Assembly (NCBI GenBank): GCA_934095805.1
Contig: CAKOKV010000027.1
Span: forward strand, 1-8,817
Source of the DNA: an uncultured Bacilli bacterium
GTDB taxonomy: Bacteria > Bacillota_I > Bacilli_A > RF39 > UBA660
Direction of reading: 5' to 3'
DNA length: 8,817 nucleotides
Shown here: piece after piece, positions 5,388 to 8,817 of the stretch
How positions within the stretch are numbered: position 1 is the stretch's first letter
Layout: each line of letters begins with the position of its first letter
Program-made: the position numbers and the translations under genes
The notes under the pieces: generated by a model
Databases searched by the model: none
The model's input: the letters and a program-made list of their open reading frames with translations, nothing else
Told to the model about the DNA's origin: nothing

Positions 5388-6184
5388 ATAAGTTTAGCAT
5401 GTAGTACAACTTTTTCATCAGTTTTATAACAAGTTGATAATGTTAGAATTGTATCATTAACATCAACAGTTGCATCGAATTTTAATTTACTTCTAGACGA
5501 AATCGTATCAATAAACTTTTGAAATTCTTCATCATTTTTGAAGTTAGTAGTAATATAATAATTTTCAGTCTTTATATGATAAACACTAAACACTTGCCAT
5601 AAAGTATTTTCATTTTCAGTTGATAATTTAATGATATGATTATCAATATCATTATACCAATTACTTTTAAGAATATTTTTAAGTGAACCAAACATAGTTT
5701 TATCTAGTCTAGAATGAGCATAAATTATATTATTTTTACTTAAATTATTTATATCATTTCTATAATCTAAAAATACCCAACCAGCTTCATTTTTCTTTTT
5801 ATTAAAAGAATGATTTAAATAATAAGCATTATCATTAGATTGAACAAATGGATAATTAATATTAGTGCCATTTACTTGAATCCAACCCTTAGTATCTTTA
5901 TTTTGTTTAATTAAATCTGTAAAATCAACATTAATCATATTCATTTTAATATAACTCCAATAAATACTTTCTTTCTTTTGATTTTCAGAGTTAACAGTTT
6001 CACCATCGGTTACTTCTTCAACTGAAACTGTTTTATAAATAGATTTGATTTCTTCTTCTGTACTATCATTATCTTTTTTCCAGTTTTTGATATTAACAAT
6101 TGAATATATTAAAAGACTAGCACTAATAACTAGCAATATTGATAAAATAAGATTAGTTTTATTAAGTTTTCTTTTAACTTTCAT
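5366..6184 (-). CDS. class B-type sortase
   Basis: This is a membrane-anchored cysteine transpeptidase that cleaves a sorting signal and attaches surface proteins to peptidoglycan or to each other. From the ATG at 6184 it has 272 residues: a basic start, one membrane helix (about 12-31), a charged linker, then the catalytic domain. Class B features are KGWIQVNGTNINYPFVQ (99-115), DNAYYLNHSF (118-127), GWVFLDYRN (135-143), the catalytic histidine in IIYAHSRLDKTMFGSL (His157) and the catalytic cysteine in LTLSTCYK (Cys252). The 95-residue His-Cys spacing suits SrtB. The arginine expected after the cysteine is absent; Lys258 in EKVVLHAKL occupies that place. An upstream in-frame TTG at 6202 is not favoured, because a TATAAT lies between it and the ATG. 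It follows the PBP gene by 37 bases; no sortase substrate with an LPxTG or NPxTG tail is in the window. Confidence 0.88.
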   Translation of the reverse strand: MKVKRKLNKTNLILSILLVISASLLIYSIVNIKNWKKDNDSTEEEIKSIYKTVSVEEVTDGETVNSENQKKESIYWSYIKMNMINVDFTDLIKQNKDTKGWIQVNGTNINYPFVQSNDNAYYLNHSFNKKKNEAGWVFLDYRNDINNLSKNNIIYAHSRLDKTMFGSLKNILKSNWYNDIDNHIIKLSTENENTLWQVFSVYHIKTENYYITTNFKNDEEFQKFIDTISSRSKLKFDATVDVNDTILTLSTCYKTDEKVVLHAKLIKKEVRN

Positions 6185-6190
6185 AATAAA

Positions 6191-6196
6191 ATTATA
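6191..6196 (-). promoter_or_regulatory. -10 element of the sortase gene, six bases before the ATG
   Basis: TATAAT on the minus strand (6196-6191) ends six bases before the ATG (6184-6182), so transcription would start at or next to the A of the ATG. No Shine-Dalgarno exists in between or just upstream. No convincing -35 is seen. It lies in the 37-base gap after the PBP stop, so the sortase could be expressed both from here and by read-through. Confidence 0.5.
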
Positions 6197-6221
6197 TAAC
6201 AAAAAAAGAAGAAAATAAATA

Positions 6222-8324
6222 TTATGGATTTAAAACATCTGGTATCTTTACATTATCATTTTCTTCTTTTGGCTTTACAGTTTGAACTGGATACACTTTT
6301 GTTGGTTGAGTGCCTTTTTTAAAAAGAAATGTTCCAATTTTAGAGGATGGAGTAGTAGAGTTTGGAAGCATTGGAGGATTACTGCCAATAACAACTCTTG
6401 AAGAAATTATACCAGCTGGTTTTTTAAATCTACTGTTAGTTTCCATAACTTTATTAACAATTTCTTTTTGTATTTTAACTCTTTCAACCCAAGCATGATT
6501 AGAAGTATTATATGTTTTTTTAGTTAAATTATCATATCCATACCAGATAGCTACACTATAATCTGGACTAAATGTTACAGTCCATGCATCTTGTATAACA
6601 TTACTAGAAAGTTTTAATCTTTTTAAAGCACTTTCATCATAACTACTTGTACCAGTTTTAGTTGAAAGATCTGTTCCATTAACTTTTACTGATGAACTTG
6701 TTACTTTTTTTAACATATAGGAAATCATGTATGCAGTAGTATCACTCATAACATTTTTAGATTCAAAATTAAATTCTTTTACATCTTCGTGTCCACCAGT
6801 TTTATAAACAATTTTATTTATACTGTGTGCTTCTGTGTAATTCCCACCATTACCAAAAGCTGAATAAGCAGAAGCTATTTGTACAGGACTAACCCCAGTA
6901 AAACCACCAATTGAGTGTGCTTCGTTAATATAATAATTGTTACCTAAATATTCGGGAACTATACCAAGTGAAGTAACAAAAGAATTTATTTGTTTATTAT
7001 TTAATTTTTGAAATGCCTGTAATGCACAAGTATTTCTTGATCTAACTAAACATTGTTCAAGTGTTAAGAAACCTTGATATCTTTTATCAACATTGTGAAT
7101 AACTCCACCATTAGTATAACTGACTGGTTTGTCAATAAATGGTGTATAAGTTGACCAATTCTTATATTCAATACCAGGACCGTAATCAAATAATGGTTTA
7201 GCTGTACTTCCTGGATGTCTTTTAATTTGAGTAGCATAGTTTAAAGACATTTCACTATTCTTATTTCTACCAGCACCAACAGCAATTATAGCTCCCGTTT
7301 CATTATCAATAATTCCAATTCCTACTTGTACTTTATTATCTTTAAATTTATGATTTTTATAAAAATTGTTAATAACATCTTGTTTACTAGCATCCATAGT
7401 TGAATATATATCCATAGAAACTTCATAAGGATTATCCCCAGTTCTATCTATTACTTCTTGAACAACTGTGTCAATAAAGCCTTGATACTTATTAACATTT
7501 TTATTATTCTTAGCAATTATTTCACTAATATCCTTCTTTTTAGCAGAATTCATTTCATTTTCTCTAATATATCCGTGTCTATACATTAAATCAATAACTT
7601 CATTTTTTCTTGCATTAGTTTTATCTGGATTAACATATGGATCATATTCTCCAGGTGCTTGAAACATTCCAGCAATCATAGCAGCTTCAACTAAATTTAA
7701 ATTACCAATGTCCTTATTAAAATAAGTTTTAGCAGCAGTAACAACTCCATAACTACCAGCACCTAAATATGGAGCATTAACATAAAATTCCATAATTTCA
7801 TTTTTAGAATAATCCTTTTCAATATTAAAAATTGACATATAAATATCAGTAAATTTTCTTATTAAACCTTTAAAACCATCTGCTTCTGTACTAGTGAAAG
7901 TGTTTTTAGAAACTTGCATTGTTAGAGTAGAAGCACCACCTTCATTAGATCCAGTTAAATAACCATATCCTGCCTTAGCAAATCTATAAACATCTAATCC
8001 ATCGTGTTCAAAAAATCTAGAATCTTCTGTCGCAACTATTGCATCTATCAACACATTAGGTAGTTCATCATATTTAACAATTTGTCTTTTCTCACTACCT
8101 ATACTTGTAATAAGATTACCTTTGTTATCATAAATATTAGAAGACTCTTTTTTATAAAGTAAATCAGTATTAAATTCGGGAGCATTTAGATAAATATAAG
8201 TAGAAAATCCAGCAAATATTAAGATACCAGAACATATTAAAACAATTAATACCATAGCGATAGTATTAACAATATTAATTTTTTTCTTATTTATATATTT
8301 TTTCTTATTTTTAACTTTCTTCAT
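6222..8324 (-). CDS. class A penicillin-binding protein (glycosyltransferase + transpeptidase)
   Basis: This bifunctional wall polymerase extends glycan chains from lipid II and cross-links stem peptides on the outer face of the membrane. From the ATG at 8324 it has 700 residues. A Lys-rich cytoplasmic start and one membrane helix (about 19-45) precede the GT51 domain: EDSRFFEHDGLD (100-111, catalytic Glu100), GGASTLTMQVSKN (129-141), and YSKNEIMEFYVN with the AGSYGV stretch after it (172-194). The transpeptidase domain has the S-x-x-K box PGSTAK (371-376, Ser373 and Lys376), SRN (429-431) and KTGTSS (556-561). The tail is Pro/Lys-rich and ends in IPDVLNP. All catalytic motifs are intact and the length is normal for PBP1A-like proteins. 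The in-frame TTG at 8342 is rejected as start because a TATAAT lies between it and the ATG. It is transcribed with, or just ahead of, the sortase gene, and divergently from the lipid kinase. Confidence 0.93.
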   Translation of the reverse strand: MKKVKNKKKYINKKKINIVNTIAMVLIVLICSGILIFAGFSTYIYLNAPEFNTDLLYKKESSNIYDNKGNLITSIGSEKRQIVKYDELPNVLIDAIVATEDSRFFEHDGLDVYRFAKAGYGYLTGSNEGGASTLTMQVSKNTFTSTEADGFKGLIRKFTDIYMSIFNIEKDYSKNEIMEFYVNAPYLGAGSYGVVTAAKTYFNKDIGNLNLVEAAMIAGMFQAPGEYDPYVNPDKTNARKNEVIDLMYRHGYIRENEMNSAKKKDISEIIAKNNKNVNKYQGFIDTVVQEVIDRTGDNPYEVSMDIYSTMDASKQDVINNFYKNHKFKDNKVQVGIGIIDNETGAIIAVGAGRNKNSEMSLNYATQIKRHPGSTAKPLFDYGPGIEYKNWSTYTPFIDKPVSYTNGGVIHNVDKRYQGFLTLEQCLVRSRNTCALQAFQKLNNKQINSFVTSLGIVPEYLGNNYYINEAHSIGGFTGVSPVQIASAYSAFGNGGNYTEAHSINKIVYKTGGHEDVKEFNFESKNVMSDTTAYMISYMLKKVTSSSVKVNGTDLSTKTGTSSYDESALKRLKLSSNVIQDAWTVTFSPDYSVAIWYGYDNLTKKTYNTSNHAWVERVKIQKEIVNKVMETNSRFKKPAGIISSRVVIGSNPPMLPNSTTPSSKIGTFLFKKGTQPTKVYPVQTVKPKEENDNVKIPDVLNP

Positions 8325-8330
8325 AATAAT

Positions 8331-8336
8331 ATTATA
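8331..8336 (-). promoter_or_regulatory. -10 element of the PBP gene, six bases before the ATG
   Basis: TATAAT on the minus strand (8336-8331) is followed by ATTATT and then the ATG at 8324, so the predicted transcription start is the first base of the start codon. No Shine-Dalgarno is present. The arrangement has the same spacing as at the sortase gene. No strong -35 hexamer is visible. Confidence 0.55.
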
Positions 8337-8383
8337 AACCAAAATTTTATATATTATTCTTTACATAGACTAATTTCCATTAA

Positions 8384-8412
8384 TTTACATATATTTTTAA
8401 CCGTGATATAAT
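8384..8412 (+). promoter_or_regulatory. Promoter of the diacylglycerol kinase gene
   Basis: TTTACA (8384-8389) is separated by exactly 17 bases from TATAAT (8407-8412), which is preceded by TG at 8404-8405 (extended -10). This is the best sigma-70/SigA-type promoter in the window. The start point is predicted near 8419, giving a leader of about 18 bases with the AAAGGA ribosome binding site at 8423-8428. Confidence 0.8.
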
Positions 8413-8436
8413 AATATTATACAAAGGAATGATAAT

Positions 8437-8817
8437 ATGATGAAAGCGGTTTTAATTTACAATCCTAATAGTGGTAAATTAACAAACAGAAATGATATTA
8501 AAAAGTTATACAAAATATTTGAAAATTATGGTTATGATATAGAGATAATATATACTGAATATAAAGGTCATGCAAAAGAAATAACCAAAAAACTAAGAGA
8601 TGTAGACTTACTTATATGTGCTGGTGGAGATGGAACTTTAAATGAAGTAATTTCAGGAAATATTGAAAGAAACAAACCGTTATTATTAGGTCATCTACCT
8701 CTTGGAAGTGTAAATGATGTTGCTCATATGTATGGATTAACAGGAAGTACTACAAAAAATTTAGTTATGTTATTAAATGGAGCCAGAAAGAATATTGATG
8801 TATGCCTACTTAATGGT
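8437..8817 (+). CDS. diacylglycerol/lipid kinase family protein (3' end outside window)
   Basis: Only the first 127 codons are present; the frame is open to the last base. The product is the N-terminal part of a DAGK-catalytic (YegS/BmrU/DgkB-like) lipid kinase, which phosphorylates diacylglycerol or a related lipid at the membrane with ATP. Visible motifs are YNPNSGK (8-14), the nucleotide-binding GGDGTLNEV (63-71) and the substrate/nucleotide loop LPLGSVNDVA (87-96), which in most members reads 'lPlGTaNDfA'. The start is ATG 8437 (followed directly by a second ATG); AAGGA lies 8 bases upstream, and the ATG at 8429 is dead because it meets a stop after three codons. A strong promoter precedes it. 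In low-GC Gram-positives the housekeeping DgkB recycles diacylglycerol from lipoteichoic acid synthesis, but the exact member cannot be fixed from this half. Confidence 0.9.
   Translation, partial: MMKAVLIYNPNSGKLTNRNDIKKLYKIFENYGYDIEIIYTEYKGHAKEITKKLRDVDLLICAGGDGTLNEVISGNIERNKPLLLGHLPLGSVNDVAHMYGLTGSTTKNLVMLLNGARKNIDVCLLNG

Noticed and set aside
6185..6202. TTG start for the sortase
   Set aside because: No Shine-Dalgarno, and the added codons are the TATAAT promoter element itself.
6222..6245. IPDVLNP at the PBP end as the beginning of a PASTA domain
   Set aside because: Only a few residues resemble a PASTA opening and the protein ends there.
6340..6375. LPNST near the PBP C-terminus as a sortase sorting signal
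   Set aside because: It lacks the glycine after the threonine, and no hydrophobic segment plus basic tail follows; the PBP is already anchored by its N-terminal helix.
6310..6498. Plus-strand open frame opposite the PBP C-terminal region
   Set aside because: Antisense to the PBP coding sequence, no ribosome binding site, no independent support.
8325..8342. TTG start for the PBP
   Set aside because: No Shine-Dalgarno, and the added codons contain the TATAAT element; the ATG at 8324 precedes the usual Lys-rich cytoplasmic start.
1..8817. CRISPR array, tRNA/rRNA genes, insertion sequence or phage attachment site
   Set aside because: No spaced direct repeats, no cloverleaf or rRNA-like sequence, no transposase or integrase, and gene-free gaps are all shorter than about 115 bases.
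1..8817. Mycoplasma-type genetic code with TGA as tryptophan
   Set aside because: All tryptophans in the genes examined are TGG, no in-frame TGA occurs in them, and murI ends naturally at TGA.

Overview
The window comes from a strongly AT-rich, low-GC Gram-positive-type bacterium. It uses the standard bacterial code: tryptophans are TGG, no gene carries an in-frame TGA, and one gene ends in TGA. The gene set (MurF-like ligase, Ddl, MurI, a class A penicillin-binding protein and a class B sortase) implies a peptidoglycan wall. The AT-richness, short intergenic gaps and protein style suggest an uncultured gut Bacilli lineage of the RF39/Mycoplasmatota-adjacent kind, or a related Firmicute. That placement is inference only.

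Layout. (1) Bases 1-1359, plus strand: the last 50 codons of a probable MurF-type Mur ligase, followed at once by a D-Ala-D-Ala ligase family gene that ends inside its own terminator. (2) 1456-1920, plus: a small membrane-anchored thioredoxin-fold protein with its own promoter. (3) 1930-2640, minus: glutamate racemase, convergent with the previous gene and divergent from the next. (4) 2741-3938, plus: a two-gene unit of a COG2426/small multidrug export-type membrane protein and a DUF3267-type membrane HExxH protein. (5) 3980-5348, plus: a ZIP-family metal transporter and an RluA-type pseudouridine synthase, read from a promoter in the 41-base gap and closed by a hairpin terminator. (6) 5366-8324, minus: a bifunctional class A penicillin-binding protein followed by a class B sortase. 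(7) 8437 to the window end, plus: the start of a diacylglycerol/lipid kinase, divergent from the PBP.

How the genes fit together. MurI supplies D-glutamate, Ddl supplies the D-Ala-D-Ala-type dipeptide, MurF attaches it to the precursor, the class A PBP polymerises and cross-links the wall, and the sortase anchors proteins to it. The lipid kinase belongs to membrane lipid turnover. RluA, ZIP, COG2426 and DUF3267 are housekeeping or membrane genes with no obvious wall role.

The most interesting signals are non-coding or at single residues. The PBP and sortase ATGs each lie exactly six bases after a perfect TATAAT with no Shine-Dalgarno, which predicts leaderless mRNAs. Other promoters are extended -10 type with very short leaders. 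The sortase has lysine where the essential arginine is expected, the thioredoxin-like protein has CX5C instead of CXXC, and the ZIP transporter has leucine for a core metal-binding glutamate. There is no CRISPR array, tRNA, rRNA, insertion sequence or clearly new multi-gene system. No gene-free stretch exceeds about 115 bases.
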